From: Stropharia rugosoannulata
Lineage: Eukaryota; Basidiomycota; Agaricomycetes; Agaricales; Strophariaceae
Assembly: GCA_028532985.1 (NCBI GenBank)
Contig: JANCIK010000012.1
Coordinates: 2,480,001 to 2,544,000, forward strand
Direction: 5' to 3'
DNA: 64,000 bases
The translations under genes were made by a program, and so were the position numbers. The notes below the pieces were generated by a model. The model ran no database searches. It saw nothing but the letters and a program-made list of their open reading frames with translations, and was not told the origin of the DNA. This document shows positions 21,169 through 33,418 of the stretch, piece after piece. The first letter of the stretch is position 1. Every line of letters starts with the position of its first letter.

Positions 21169-22783
21169 GATCCAACTGTGGTGCAGCGTCAGGATCTTGT
21201 ATGCTGCTGGCACACACTTTGCAAGCAGCTGGACAAATTTGCACGCAATGCTGTTGACATCATGGGCATTGACATTGTGAATGCCTTTAATGATGAGCAT
21301 GAAGTTGCCATTCTTGATGGTGCACAAACAAATGAAGAAGGCGAGATTGCAAATGAAGCAGTCAGTTATGCTGACCCAGAAAGACAGCTAATGGCATTCC
21401 CTTCAGCAATCACTGAAGAGCTCATGACAGCCACCGGTGCAACTGCTCAGGATAAATCTCTGCTCTGCCAGTTACAGAAAACGGAGCTGAAGGTTAGGAA
21501 AGCTCATGCTGATGATTTATTGGAATCCATTCATGGAGAAATTATTTAGAAATCTTGGCTATATGCATTTGACGTCAGGAGGACAGATGGTGCCCATCAC
21601 ACTCGAGCACAAGATCATGTTGTGCTACTTGCCCAAGCAACCAGCACACACCGGTGGAAATATAATGAGAACAGATCGTCAATGCTTCGTCTTGCCCGGC
21701 GTGAAGATGACCAAGCTAGCATTGAAGCACAGTTTCCAGTCATGTCAAAAGCTGATACAAATACTAGTTCGTCCATTACAGACCCCAATACTCGAGGAGG
21801 CAGCAGTGCGAGAATGTCTTGGATTTGGCGGGTGGAGCATAACATTGGGCCGGCAGTCGATGGAAATCTGAACCAGGAAAGAATTAATGACTGTGAGTTG
21901 ATACGCTGAAGCTCTCTATGAGCGCGTATGCGTGCGAGGCTGTTTCACACGGCTTCTAACCAACCCAAAACAATGCAGGACGAAGACAAAGATGAGACAC
22001 AAAATAAGACAAAACTACGAGGGAGTGTAAGCTGCAACAACAGCTTCGAACCACTCCTGGACGCGGGACGCAACGGGGACGCAAACTAGAACACAAACGG
22101 ATGCGCTAAGATGATGCAAAACGAGGGGAAAACTATTCTATTGTTCTCTACTACATACATCATAAGTATTTAAATATGTACATTAGTAATACAGCTAAAT
22201 GGAACAAGAAAAGTCTAGAAAATGAAAGGAACTGTAAGAGAGTATTGTAAAAGGAAAGCCAAGATGATAAGAATGGAGGGGAAGTGGAGTGGCGTACAGT
22301 TACTCCGAATGTGCATACGAGGCGCGTTGTGGCACGTGGCTGTGCGTCGTGAGAATAGGACTTGATGCGTGCGGTTTCCGTGAGCGTAGATGGGCATGGC
22401 TCATCAGAGTATCATATTTATTTATGTAACATTTAACTAATACAAATTCAGTCTATCATATTCATTGGCTACGTGCCCGTGCACAGAAGATGCATTGGGA
22501 AGAGGAGGTCCTACTCTGCCAACATGAAATGGACTGGACTGTCCACTTCTATGTGCATATGGCTATTATTTGGAAACTCCGCTGGTCTGTATGGGATGAG
22601 GCAGCTGGCCACATTGATCACACATCAAATGATGCCACCGGCCAACTCCTATGCCACCCACTTTGCTTCCAAGCATACACACAAGCACAGATCAATTTAT
22701 GGAACGAATTAGGCAGGGTGGCAGACACCAGATTCAGTAAAGCACATGTAAATTATATAAGCCATTGGCATCATGTGGCCTGA
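21166..22783 (+). pseudogene. 3' part of a second KDZ transposase, with a nonsense codon and an LTR in its intron
   Basis: The frame runs GDPTVVQRQDLVCCWHTLC through LRKAHADDLLES-like sequence to a TAG at 21547-21549. It continues in the same frame with KSWLYAFDVRRTDG and SSITDPNTRGGSSARMSWIW. The intron 21893-22451 then joins to HIHWLRARAQKMHWEEE and ends at 22783. These blocks match exons 5-6 of the transposase at 5163-9095 (there HWLRARATHARWNEE), but the two copies are clearly different subfamilies. The 5' two thirds, including the zinc cluster and catalytic core, are missing to the left of the R half-element. The TAG fits CAG to TAG. Confidence 0.85.
21899..22406 (+). mobile_element. 508-bp solo LTR inside a transposase intron
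   Basis: It begins TGATACGCTGAAG and ends GGCTCATCA, giving the TG...CA ends of an LTR. A 4-bp duplication GAGT flanks it (21895-21898 and 22407-22410). An inverted second copy lies at 38235-38735. It carries a TATA-like TATTTAAATATG (about 22167). No internal retroelement genes are present, so it is a solo LTR left by recombination. Confidence 0.85.
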
Positions 22784-22884
22784 CCAATACATGTGACCTT
22801 ATCAATCTACCATCATCCCATCTGCAGTGATCTTGCTCTTCATTTTTACCTCCTTGACAACCAAATCACCCCTTCAAAAGTACA

Positions 22885-24625
22885 ATGTCCTCCCTTGCCA
22901 GCTCCATCCCCATGCTCAGTGAAGATGCACATATTGAAAGTGTTCAGTGCAATGTCCTGCTATATCTGTGCATGTTCTGCATCCGCTGCGGATTGCACTA
23001 CTCCATTGAAGGCAGGGAGCTTTGCCACAGCAACCCATATGCCCACCTTCTAATGAAGGAGATTTCAAGCTTTAATTAATCTATTCATTGATACTATTAA
23101 CATTTTGTATACAGGAATTCACATTGATACACATCTTGATGTGTGTCATGAAAGGTTACCGGCTGTGACAACCATATCTCCTGGACGAACTCGCCTCTAA
23201 TGGGTATGGCATCGCCCGGCAGTTTGATGGGATCATGCTACCGGCCCGGGGTTACAATCCTGAACTTTTGTGCTGTGAAGACGAACTCCTTCTGTCAATG
23301 ACAGAAACAACGCCGGTCTGGTGGTTAGCACCAGCTGACGAAATACTCTATTACAACGACACTGCTGCGTCAACTCGGCATCACTTCGACATCCTCCTGA
23401 CATTCATGCTGGATTTCTACGATGCAACAAACCTGATGCCTGCTCTGCCTGGAAGTCTGGTGCCATATGTGGAGATACCAGGATTGGCACGACGACCGGC
23501 GGGGAACAACACCACTATTGAGCAGATGTGCGAACCATGCGCACACAAGGATGAAAAACTGGCATGGCTACACTTCTATTTCGACTTGTTGGAGGCTGAG
23601 TTTGAGAGGGGACAGGATGGTGGGCCCCAAGAGCCCAGAGAGATGCTGTAGGAGAGGCTGCATCTGCCACCGGCGTCGACATATGTTTACCCACCGCTGG
23701 CTGCCAATCCCAATGTCTTGGGGAGAAATTGTCTTCTCCCACACTACATTAGCCCTCTGCCAGAAGAGCAGATCTCATCACAATCGAGCAGCACATCGTC
23801 TTTGTTACACACCGCCGGACCATCAGATCAACCCAGGACATTGATCCTTCAACACGGCACAGCATCAGTGGATGAATTGATGAAATACCTGCATGGCTGA
23901 AAGGAGGAATGCAGGCAGAATACAGCAGCTGGCATGGAGAGCAACAAAAGGGCTCAGGCCACCAATGCCCCTATGGCTGAGGGTGAAGACATTGAGGACA
24001 AAGATGATGCACCCATGGAGGTGCCTGAAGGGGAAGCGTTGGCACACTGTGTGGCAGAAGTCCAATGCACCAATGGAGGTGCCGCAGGGGAACGAACCAG
24101 AAGATGAGGACAACCCACCAATGGAGGTGCCAGCAGACGAAGTGGACGAAGAAGAGGATGAGCCGCCGATGACGGTCCTGCCGGTCACCCAAATCGAAAG
24201 TGCATTGCCACCAGCAAGCAGTACACCAGAAGATAGTGCATCAGATGAGGACGACCCTCCTATGAACGTACCTGCAAGTCAGGCAACTGCAATCACTGGC
24301 GAGGATGACAAGGATGAAGATGAGCCGCCGATGTCTGTGGCCACCGGTCCTGTCGTCGAGATCAGCAGTGATGATGAAGACGACCCCCCGATGAATGTGC
24401 CAGCTGCACCCCTCATGGGTCATTATCACACACAAGATGACAGCGATGATGCAGACTCGCCACCGATGAGTAAGTGCCTTGATCCACACCGAACTGTAGT
24501 TTTGAACAATATTATTAGATGTGCCTGCTGATTTCGACAATGACAACAACAGTTCGGTAGGCACTTCTCTTCCTTCCACCTGGAGCCCCAACTCAAGCTC
24601 TGATTCTGATGATTCTGATGACTAG
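22885..24625 (+). pseudogene. Acidic PPM-repeat protein gene downstream of the second KDZ transposase, decayed
   Basis: The start MSSLASSIPMLSED is plausible. Coding segments are EGRELCHSNPYAHLL, QPYLLDELASNGYGIARQFD, MTETTPVWWLAPADEILYYN and TISTA-free linkers. A C-terminal array of about eight acidic units follows, of the type DDEDDPPMNVPA / DEDEPPMSV. The last intron (24470-24518) splices perfectly into NVPADFDNDNN and the frame stops at 24623-24625. Damage includes a TAA at 23077, TGA 23166-23168, TAG 23649-23651, TGA 23898-23900 and a frameshift near 24055. No family name is known to me. Position and acidic C-terminal repeats parallel the gene at 3056-5073. Confidence 0.7.
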
Positions 24626-25491
24626 GACGCCGATGCAGATGGGGAAGTGGACTCGCAGGTCTGAGCATCTTGCTGACCAAATTTGTCCCATTGCATTGCA
24701 CCGCCGGTTGTCCTTGGTCATCTTGTGTCTTTTGTTTTGTTTTTTTGCTCCATTTATGTAGTTGTGCATTCTTATGTACTTGCATCAATAATTTCATTGA
24801 ATCTTTTTGAACATGTTTACATTACCCCAAGCTGGCTTTCAGTCAGTCACATCTGCAATTGTAGATTTTCACCAAAAAACTAAGCATAACCACAACTCGG
24901 TGACAGGCCTGCATTTACACCAAGGCTGTAAGTGGCCACAGTGGGCGGTTTGGGCTGAAGTGCAGGGATACAGTGGAGTGGTGACTAGCCTGGTCAGCTG
25001 TCTCAGCGCGCAGCGCATGTATTACAAATCGATCACACATGTGCCCAGCGGGCGGTTGTGTGGGTTTCAGCGGACTGTACAGGCCACAAGTACACAGTTG
25101 AAGTACCCGGAATAGCTGTCAGCGGAGTACATAACAGTTACTGTCCTCTCAGTGGAAGACAGGAGTACAGCTGAGCAGAAATATCAAAGGCAATGAGCAG
25201 GACTGTGTGTAGACAAGGCCTCAAGGGGCTCAGCGGAACACATCATAAAGGCAAAATTTGCCTAAGTCCACTCATCAGGTGACTGTGGCACGTGCGCTGG
25301 AGCATGTGATGCCCGAGGGAAATAAACAATGCACACAGCACAGCCTCCACTGGGGAACTTTGGCAGCAGTAGCCAGGCCTCGATGACCCAGAAGGAACCA
25401 CCCAGCAGAGCTTAACGGTGTCTCTCGGTGGAGCCTGGCAACACAACGGTGATAGGGCACCTAAGTGCCTGGCCGTGAAATTTTGCGATTT
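24626..25491. repeat. CAGCGG-rich non-coding stretch
   Basis: No gene is seen. From about 24950 to 25440 the words CAGCGG, CAGTGG and CAGCGC recur every 40-80 bp (for example near 25030, 25069 and 25119). The same word pattern resumes after the LTR-like block at 27284. Confidence 0.5.
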
Positions 25492-25864
25492 TGCTAGAAA
25501 TCCTATCATTTCAGTAGTCTAGACTATTAAAGTCGTATTAAAGACCTCAGTATGACCCAATGAGAGACAGAGAATAACAAAGACAAGTGTAGACCTCCAC
25601 TTAATCAATTAAGCGGGCTATTTTAACTATAAGCGAAACCACACTAAAAGCTTAAGTAAAAGTGACGACGGTAACTGTCCATGTTAAAGAACTTAACTGG
25701 AAAGTAAACCAAGAGACTTTAAACAAGCGGGTTAATAAGTCTTTACGGTTGGACTTAGTCGCAGGACCAGTACGGCTTATAAGCGCATCTGACTGGCTTA
25801 AAGTTAGAATAATAATAAGCCCGGCATAAAGGAGAGCACAGGTATGCTTTGCATTTAACCCAGT

Positions 25865-26340
25865 ATAATTATACCGGGCTAAATGTAAAGTTACTGCCCA
25901 AGAAATACACTTAGTAATGTCTTCAATTTCGAGGAAGTCAGATAAGCGGGTTAAACAGAGTGCAAAGGCAGAGGCATTATACCGGGTTAAATTATACCGG
26001 GTTAAATGACACCAACCATAACGACGAAACTCAACTAGAGACTTATAGTGGGTCAGTCTTCTGAAAACCAGCCATTGAAAACGAGAGATTAGGAAAAGCA
26101 AATCATTATACCGGGTTATTTAACTCGAGTAATTATACCGGGCTATTTGACTTAGGCATTATACCGGGCTAAATGACTTAGTCGTTATACCGGGCTGTTT
26201 GATTGAATGTTATACCGGGTTAATTAGCAAAGGTCAATAAGCCGGGCTAGTAAAACTTAGACAGTTCTACCGGGCTAATTAGCGAGGCCTCGTACTGGCC
26301 ATGCAGAGGGAATATAGCGGGCTATTTGGCAGGAGACTGA
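25865..26340 (+). repeat. Array of about eleven TTATACCGGGYTA units
   Basis: Eight units read TTATACCGGGCT or TTATACCGGGTT, each followed by AWTT-type bases. Three variants (AATAAGCCGGGCT, TTCTACCGGGCT, TATAGCGGGCT) follow. Spacing is irregular, about 15 to 110 bp. Confidence 0.8.
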
Positions 26341-26844
26341 TAGACCCTGAAAAGCGGGTACAGTCGGAGGCAAGATGACTCACCAGTGGGGTAACTCTGT
26401 CCCGGCTTACATTCCAAAAAGCCAAGGCGTAGTAAAACTGACTGTACTCAGGAGGCAGACAGACGCCCAGGCACCAAAAGACGGTTTAACCGTTCTAAAA
26501 ATAGGCTCGTTCCTGACAAGCCTTCAGAATCTATCCTTTTTCAGTTATTTCAAATTTTTACTCCACTCATCTAGAACGACTAAAATGTAATTAAACGGGC
26601 AGAACTGTATGGATCTACAAACCAATCGGGTGCGAGGTTTTAGTAGAGAACACCTCCGGGCGCCTACGAAAACCTGTCTCCCAGAAACGTATAAATACCC
26701 CAGCATGTAACGTAGAATAGCAGGTTCCCCTGAGTAGATTTACCTAGAGTGAATATATACGGTTAAAGTCCTCACTGCGAGTTTAGAGAGAGTTCAAAGC
26801 TTTTGACGGATTACTTGACTAAGTCTTGAGTCTGGAAGCAGTTT

Positions 26845-27002
26845 TGCAGGCAACGTTTAACGTATACCTGGAGCGGTTTAATTTTGCAGGCAGTGTCGTC
26901 GTGCACATACCTGGAGCAGTCATTTTGCAGGCAACACTACGTGTATACCTGGAGTGGTTATTTTGCAGGCAGTGTCGTTGCGCACATACCTGGAGCGGTT
27001 AA
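26845..27002 (+). repeat. Four tandem repeats of about 40-50 bp in the LTR-like block
   Basis: The unit is TTTTGCAGGCARYRYYGT followed by ACATACCTGGAGYGGTTA or GTATACCTGGAGYGGTTA. Four copies run in a row upstream of the likely TATA box. Confidence 0.75.
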
Positions 27003-27283
27003 ACAGTTTTCAGTTCTCTTTCTGATCGTCGTGTCAGACTAAGTCTCATTTGAGCACCTCGCGTTATACGCACACAAACTACACTTATCACATTACACCA
27101 TCACGCCCCTTGGGCTGAGTCTTTGTGTTAAGAAAACGTTTACCCGGCTTATATTATAAAAGACAACTGTGTCTTTCTTTTGTACATAGACCCCCGACTT
27201 CGCATTAAAGAAGCATTTGTTTGAGACTGGTTGTGTGTTTTTGTTGTGGTTGTTGGTTGTGTTGTGTTAGATCATTTCTAGCA

Positions 27284-29122
27284 GGACATACAAACGGGCC
27301 ATCACTGAGCACTTGACCAGACCCAAACAAGGTCCTTCAACGGGCCCCAGTCGCACTCAGCAGAGCAGTCATCAAAACGCCCAGCGAAGGCACATGTGCT
27401 CAGTGGACCTTTGGTCCAGCATTGCTAGTATTTACTCTCCACCTAAATTAGTACACAGCATGCATCTATATAAACTTGTAATTGTAACTACGGAAATTAA
27501 GCAATTGTCTACCCACTAGATCTGTGTGTTGGGCTCTGTCCCAGACCGTCAGCGGGCTGTGTTTAGCTTTTGTTAGGGTTTTAACTGTGAAGTGTCTTGT
27601 GAATTATAGAAGTTTTGGATAGCTTCAGGCCACCGGGTCATTTGGAGAGCTCAGCGGGGAGTCAGTACAACCGTGTACGAAAACTCGCGCTGTAGTGTTT
27701 TGTGAATTGAGACTGCACCACCAGGTGAACGAGGTTCTGGATAGCCTCAGCGGAACAGGACTTTGGACAGTCCCAGCGGAACGACTTTGGATAGTCAGCG
27801 GAGCAGGGCACAATTGGGAATACCAGCTTGTGTGAGCACCTGCATCGGTCACCGGATCTCAAACCCACTCAGCAGAATAAGCCCCGCAGAGCCACCATCA
27901 AAAACTATACATTACTATTGATACCCTGCACTCAGTGGAGGTCGCCCAGACATTGATCTGGGACTTCTAGAATTAAACCCCGCCTTAAAAACGAACTTGC
28001 AGGCACTGTACAGCGGACGTCTGGACTGAACTTATGAGACCCTTGAACATCACAGTCTGCTCAGCAGAGAAGTACCAGGAGAAGCATAGACATCTATAAC
28101 CTGATCTGCTGAAGAGCATTGCTCGATCTAGGGGATAGGATCTTGCTCTGCTAGGGTTGTGTGTGTTGTGTTTCTTGTGATTTGAGTCTAGCCCCACGGC
28201 AGACCTCTCAACGGCACACTAGTAAACCTTAATTCTCAAAAAATTTGCACATCTTTGCAAACTTTTACATGCAACATACCAGTATTTCTGCGCACACAGA
28301 AATGACTGTGAAAAACTCGCAGAGGTTATATTTGACCCTGAACTACTTTTTGTGCATGCTAAGTTTCTCCATGCAAGCTCGAAAACTTTTGCACATGCTT
28401 CAACTATTCCGTGCAGCGTGTTATAACTCTCACGCACATGGTGAGTTTGTCCATGGGTACAGGATCTCTCAAAATATTCTTGCGGAATATTTCCTCACAT
28501 GGACAGCCATACTATGCAAGCCACCAGCGCTCACAAAGTTCATACTTCAAGTGAAAAGCTCATAGTATGCCAGTGGCCAAGGTATAATGACCTGTAAGGC
28601 AATATTCCAAAGATAACATTGATATGTGATTTTATGACTTGTGAAATGTCAATTAATGGTGTCAGGGAGCATTCAATGTTATAGCAGACCTGTTACCCCC
28701 AATGTAGTTGGTTGCAATCTATATACCTACCATTTTGTTCAAAGCCTTCCAATGTTTGACATATCATACAACATAATAATTACATATATGTGGATGTAAA
28801 TAGCCACCGCAGTATCCACATTAAAACCTGAAAAAAAACATTCCCTGTAAGTTCTCAGTTTTAACTGATATATGTACATTTGGTATGCTTTGTGTAAAAA
28901 TATGAACAGTAATGATAACCTAAGTAAAATCTATTATATTCAAACTGAAATGTTCACAAAGACTGACTTTCAACTGAAAAGATTAAGGGTTCATGGCATA
29001 GAATTACAGATATTACCATAAAGATGTCAGGCATTTGTCAGGCCATAATGGCAAACCAGACAATAAATTGGTGCATAATTTTGAAACTCCATTATTGGAG
29101 ACATAAGTGCAAAACAGCTTTT
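27284..29122. other. Non-coding: CAGCGG-rich to 28200, then AT-rich
   Basis: CAGCGG words continue to about 27800 and thin out by 28020. From 28210 to 29122 the DNA is AT-rich with no ORF that shows coding bias. I see no RNA gene. Confidence 0.4.
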
Positions 29123-30845
29123 TCACATTTTAGTGATGATAGAATGATAATTGGGAGAATCTATAGGAGTGGATTGAACAGTATGCTGGAGCTTGGAGAT
29201 GGCATCTTCGATATCCTGATTGTTTCCAGTTCGTTTAAATCGATGTATATATGCCCCCCCAAGGCAGCTGCACATAAAAGAATGATTGGGAGAATCACAA
29301 GGAGTAGATTTATCAGCCTGCTGGCAGTATGAGATAGCATATTCAATGTCCTGACTGTTTCCAGTTTGGTCAAGTTGACACCTGTACGCATTTCCAAGAC
29401 TTCTGCATGCAATGGAATGACTGGAAGAGTCAAATGGAGTAGATTTAACAGCATACTGGAGGTGCGAAATGGCATCTTCAATATCCTGGCTGTTTCCGGT
29501 TTGTTCAAACTGCAGCCTGTATGCACTTCCAAGATTTTTGCACCAAGAAGAAAGATTGGGAAAACCATAAGGAGTAGATTTAACACCCTGATGGAGCTGG
29601 GAGATGGCATCTTTAATATTGGGCCAAGTGGCGGACTGAAAGCTGAAATAAAGTCAACACATACATTTAAAAGCCATCAACCGCACTTACTACTGACTAA
29701 TGAAAACATCGTTATTCCTCCAGAATTGTGTTCATCTAGCAATGTGAACGCATGTTTCACTGCTGTTCCTATAGCCACAACATTTAAACTTACAACAATG
29801 AAGTGATGGTTTTGAGCATACCTTTTTTAGTACTCATAGTGGCATACATTTCATCCTTGGTGATGGCATAGAAAGCCTCATCATTTCCATCGCTTGACTG
29901 AAGGCACAATGTTACATCAGCATGTGCCAATGCAGACCTTAATTGTGTTCCGTTTTATCAACTTGCTCAACAATATGCTTTGAAATATGACTCACAAAAC
30001 AATGATGTCAGCGGTTATCCAATCTGTAGAAGATCCCTTCGCAAAGTATAAGGTCTGACAAATGTCCCCATCCTGCATGACGACCAGCATTAAGCTGTCT
30101 TCAAACTTGTTGGCTTGCGAAGATTCAAGCACGATATCTGTATTGCAGGGTGAGGTGAGACGAAAATGCAAACAGGAATGGTCCTCACTGCTCAGTGAGA
30201 CCTCTTGACCCAAAGTTGGACCAGTTTGCGATAATTCGGGTAAGACAATGTGTTCCACATCCGCCTGCGGTTCCTCGGGACTCATTTGCGACGTCTGCTG
30301 CTCAGCAACAGCTGCGGCGCCGGGAAGATGAAGATAGATAGCGTTGTCAAGAACGACTTTACCAGCCTGACTCTGCTCGCTATGCTCAGATGTGTTGGTT
30401 GCGATGTCTGCACCTAAGAACACGACGAACATAAGACCCTGTGGAGATATTAGTAGAACGCGGGAGTCGCACCTTCAGCCGCCAGTATGTCGTGCCCCTT
30501 GAGCGATGGATCAACCGCTAGAATGTGGGTTAATTCTTCGTTTGGGGGTAATGGAAAAAATACTGCTTACTCTGTATGCCATGAAGTCGATCTATTTTCC
30601 AGAGAATTTACACAGATCGATAATGGCATCATGAAGAAGTAACAGGATTGAACAGAGAATTTAACGGAGGATTGAAAATATAAATTATTAGTACAATAAT
30701 ACTAGTGATATAATATACCCAATATCTTACCTTGTTGTCCAGTGCTTTCAATTACGGGGTCGATGGGGTCGAGCGGTAGTTGGTTTGTGGACTGGAGAGC
30801 CGAGTTTGATGCGTGGTCTGCATTGGTATGCGTGAAGGTAGACAT
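29123..30845 (-). CDS. TPR-repeat protein of the fungal TPR/CHAT family, lacking the CHAT domain
   Basis: Exons fit as 30845-30731, 30562-30473, 30413-29996, 29937-29822, 29768-29687 and 29642-29123, together 1341 nt or 446 residues with all phases consistent. The start is MSTFTHTNADHASNS. The N-terminal region (IVLSALAHADVTLCLQSSD) is unique. It is followed by about four tetratricopeptide units of about 38-40 residues: LGSAYRLQFEQTGNSQDIED, AISHLQYAVKSTPFDSSSH, LGNAYRCQLDQTGNSQDIEY, LGGAYIHRFKRTGNNQDIED. These match the TPRs that precede CHAT peptidase domains in mushroom proteins. The ORF stops right after the fourth unit, far short of a CHAT domain, so it is truncated or a short paralogue. 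The fifth exon is the least certain. Confidence 0.7.
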
Positions 30846-33418
30846 TGTGTTGATGTCGACGATATTGTTAGATTGAGAAAGCGCGTTCGTAAAAGAGAAG
30901 AAATGGGCAATGTTGTGGTCAACTGGAAGGGAGCTTGCGTGTTGTGCCCTGTTATATATTCCATTTCATCCGCAATTCTTACTACATGCTTCATGTATTT
31001 CACAGCACGTAGGTGCCGCAACGTACACAAGTACAATATTTGATCGGCGATACGTATACCACCATCGATCATGTATTTCATTCGCAATGGGCTGCGTGTC
31101 CAAGTTGACAAACGGACCCCGGATCTAGCCTTCCAGGTGTTATTCGTATTCTGCCAATAACGTATCATACAATACAGAAGCAGGCCACGGTTTGCGAAAT
31201 CATGTTTAATAATTAGATGGCAGTGAAAATATTACAATGTGTTCTTCATAATGTGGAGCCCTCTGACGCAGACTTGGATATGACTACTAGGCTTGCGATA
31301 TAAGCTTTAATAGATGGTTGCCAGTGCTCTTGGAAGCGAAAGACAATCCAGGTAGACCAGCGATCCGATGACTCACAATGTGATCGATATTCTATATTAT
31401 TTTTAATTTCTTCCCAATATCATAGTAGGGGATACAACTTGAACGTAATGTCCGTAATTAATAGGGATGCAACGATTCCCGGCTAGCTAATGGAAACTTG
31501 ACAAAATGTGGCCATGATATATGTAGAGTCCTCTCAAGCTCCTTCCTGCTCGCGCGCATCTGGTCATCCGGGCCCTCGTCGCGGACAAGTTTGATAGAAC
31601 ATCCTGTAACACAGCATTGAACCTGCTTCTCGGGGTTCTAGCTCTCAAATTGACATTTCGACTGCAATCAACTGGCCCATCGAGGTCAATGTTGACGTCA
31701 AATGCTTGAAACTTTGCGGTGCAAGAAAAGTATCTATTGGCATCATGCACATCAGCTTCAGCGCTTCAGTGGACAGCGGTATGGCCTGGGCTATGTTTGT
31801 CAGTGTGTTTGGGTAATATTAAATTTTAGCGGCCAGGCGGTGCCAAACAATGGTCAGCAAGTTGAAAGTCCGCCTACTACTTGCCTTTTGCCATATCTTG
31901 CTTGCTTGGACGAATTGCCTTGGACGGAGCTGCTGCACATATTGCCATTACCGCATCTTACGCATGTAGTCCATTTAGTACTTCCATTACACTGCCCACT
32001 GTCCCTAGACGATAGCCCACAGCCCTTCCCGGACCTCCGGACTACGTATGGACGTCAACTCGAACGGATCTCCAACGCTTTTCCTAGTACGTTATGCTGC
32101 GCTCCCTCAGGCATCATCGCAGCTGACTTTAGTGAAGAAATCTCTTCCCACCTTCTGCTGTCTGCGAATCAGGGCCCACCACCCATAGGCCTTCATTCAG
32201 GACCTCATCGTACCCAAGGCAGCCTCTCCGCACCCTAAGACATCCTCAAGCTGCCCGAACGCCCTGCACCAGCATCAACTAGGCCATTTCCACTCAGTGA
32301 GGAGATTACGAGCCCGTACTGTGCTTGCGTAGCGGGCGTGGGCTAAAGACAGCTTCATCCACTGCTCCTTCCTTTCCTGTGCTCATCCTCACATCGATTC
32401 TCAGCGCAATTGAATTTCACCATCCCCCTGTCCAACTGTACGTTCGCCGCCTTCAGCTTTGGCAATGGCCGTTGCTATGCTGCACCACCCTGGCCTCCTA
32501 CGAGCGGTGAGTACCCGAGAGTGCCGCAGTAACCTCTGCATTGACTGCCGAGTCGCACCTCAGCCCTAGATTCTTCCGCACTCAGGCGCACATGCCCCCC
32601 GCGACAGTCTCATTTTATCCCTTCGTTACTCAGTGACGACGATACACCTGTCCAGGCGCATTTTATTGTTGGGAGGCGCGTCACAGCTTTAGAGACTCGA
32701 ACATTAGGCAGGCATGCAGTCACAGTCAGGGACACAATCTATGAAGCATGGGCTATCAAGGTCATAGTGAAGCGTGCCTAGGACTCATTCGTACGCGGCC
32801 ATGCCGCATTATCCCTTCTTCTCGTGTGCGCTCAATACAACATCCTTACCGGATCCCGACGACAGGTGCACATATTCTTCCTTCCCTATGCTCAACGCAA
32901 CGTCATCATTGTACCACCATCGATGTTCACATTTACTCACTTCCCCTGGAACTGAATATTCTTCGACTTCAGTTCTAGAAGTGATTATTGTGTTGCCGTT
33001 TCCCTCTGGTTTTCCCTACGAGTAATCCCGAGCACCTGACGGTACTATTTAGTATGAGCGTACCAGAGGACCGAAGGTAGTCACATCTGGATCAGCTGCC
33101 GAGGCGCACCCTATCACTTGACTTGTCCGCACTTCACTCTCACAATACACCTAGTGTCACAACCTTCCCTCCGTTTCTACGACGGCAAGTACAGAAGCAG
33201 AGGTTGGGAAGAGGGTAACTGCGATACACTGATCGCACTCTTTTTTATGTGGCCACTGTCGCCTTATCCCCGCTTCGTCTTATGCTCAGCAGAACATAGT
33301 CACTCGACCGTCCCGACCTCGACCGTCTTTACCCTCTCTCCTTTAAACTTAACATTTAACACTTTAGCTCTGCCCGTACGGGACCGATAGCATACCACAA
33401 CCTCTTGGTCTGTCCACA
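30846..33418. repeat. Gene-free stretch holding copy 1 of diverged repeat B
   Basis: The segment 31781-32260 aligns, with many differences, to 36455-36484 plus 37296-37720 in the same orientation. Shared words include GTAATATTA, GGTGCCAAACAATGGTCAGC (GGTGCCGAACAATGGTCAGC in the other copy), GCAGCTGACTTTAGTGAA and CACCCATAGGCCTTC. No persuasive gene is present. Confidence 0.55.

Larger units (their letters stand above)
25492..27283 (+). mobile_element. 1.8-kb LTR-like block
   Basis: It starts TGCTAGAAAT and ends with the exact inverse ATTTCTAGCA, so it has TG...CA ends with 10-bp terminal inverted repeats. Before the likely promoter (TATATTATAAAAG, about 27150) lie tandem repeats that could be U3 enhancers. 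No 5-bp flanking duplication is seen (GATTT versus GGACA), so it may be one LTR of a deleted element and not a clean solo LTR. Confidence 0.55.

Noticed and set aside
25865..26340. CRISPR-like array (regular TTATACCGGG units)
   Set aside because: Units are short, spacers are irregular (about 15-110 bp), and the host is a eukaryote; LTR-internal repeats explain it better.
29161..29610. A 149-codon Leu-rich minus-strand frame over the TPR repeats
   Set aside because: It is the shadow frame of the TPR exon; the neighbouring frame gives clear TPR units and fits the splice phases.
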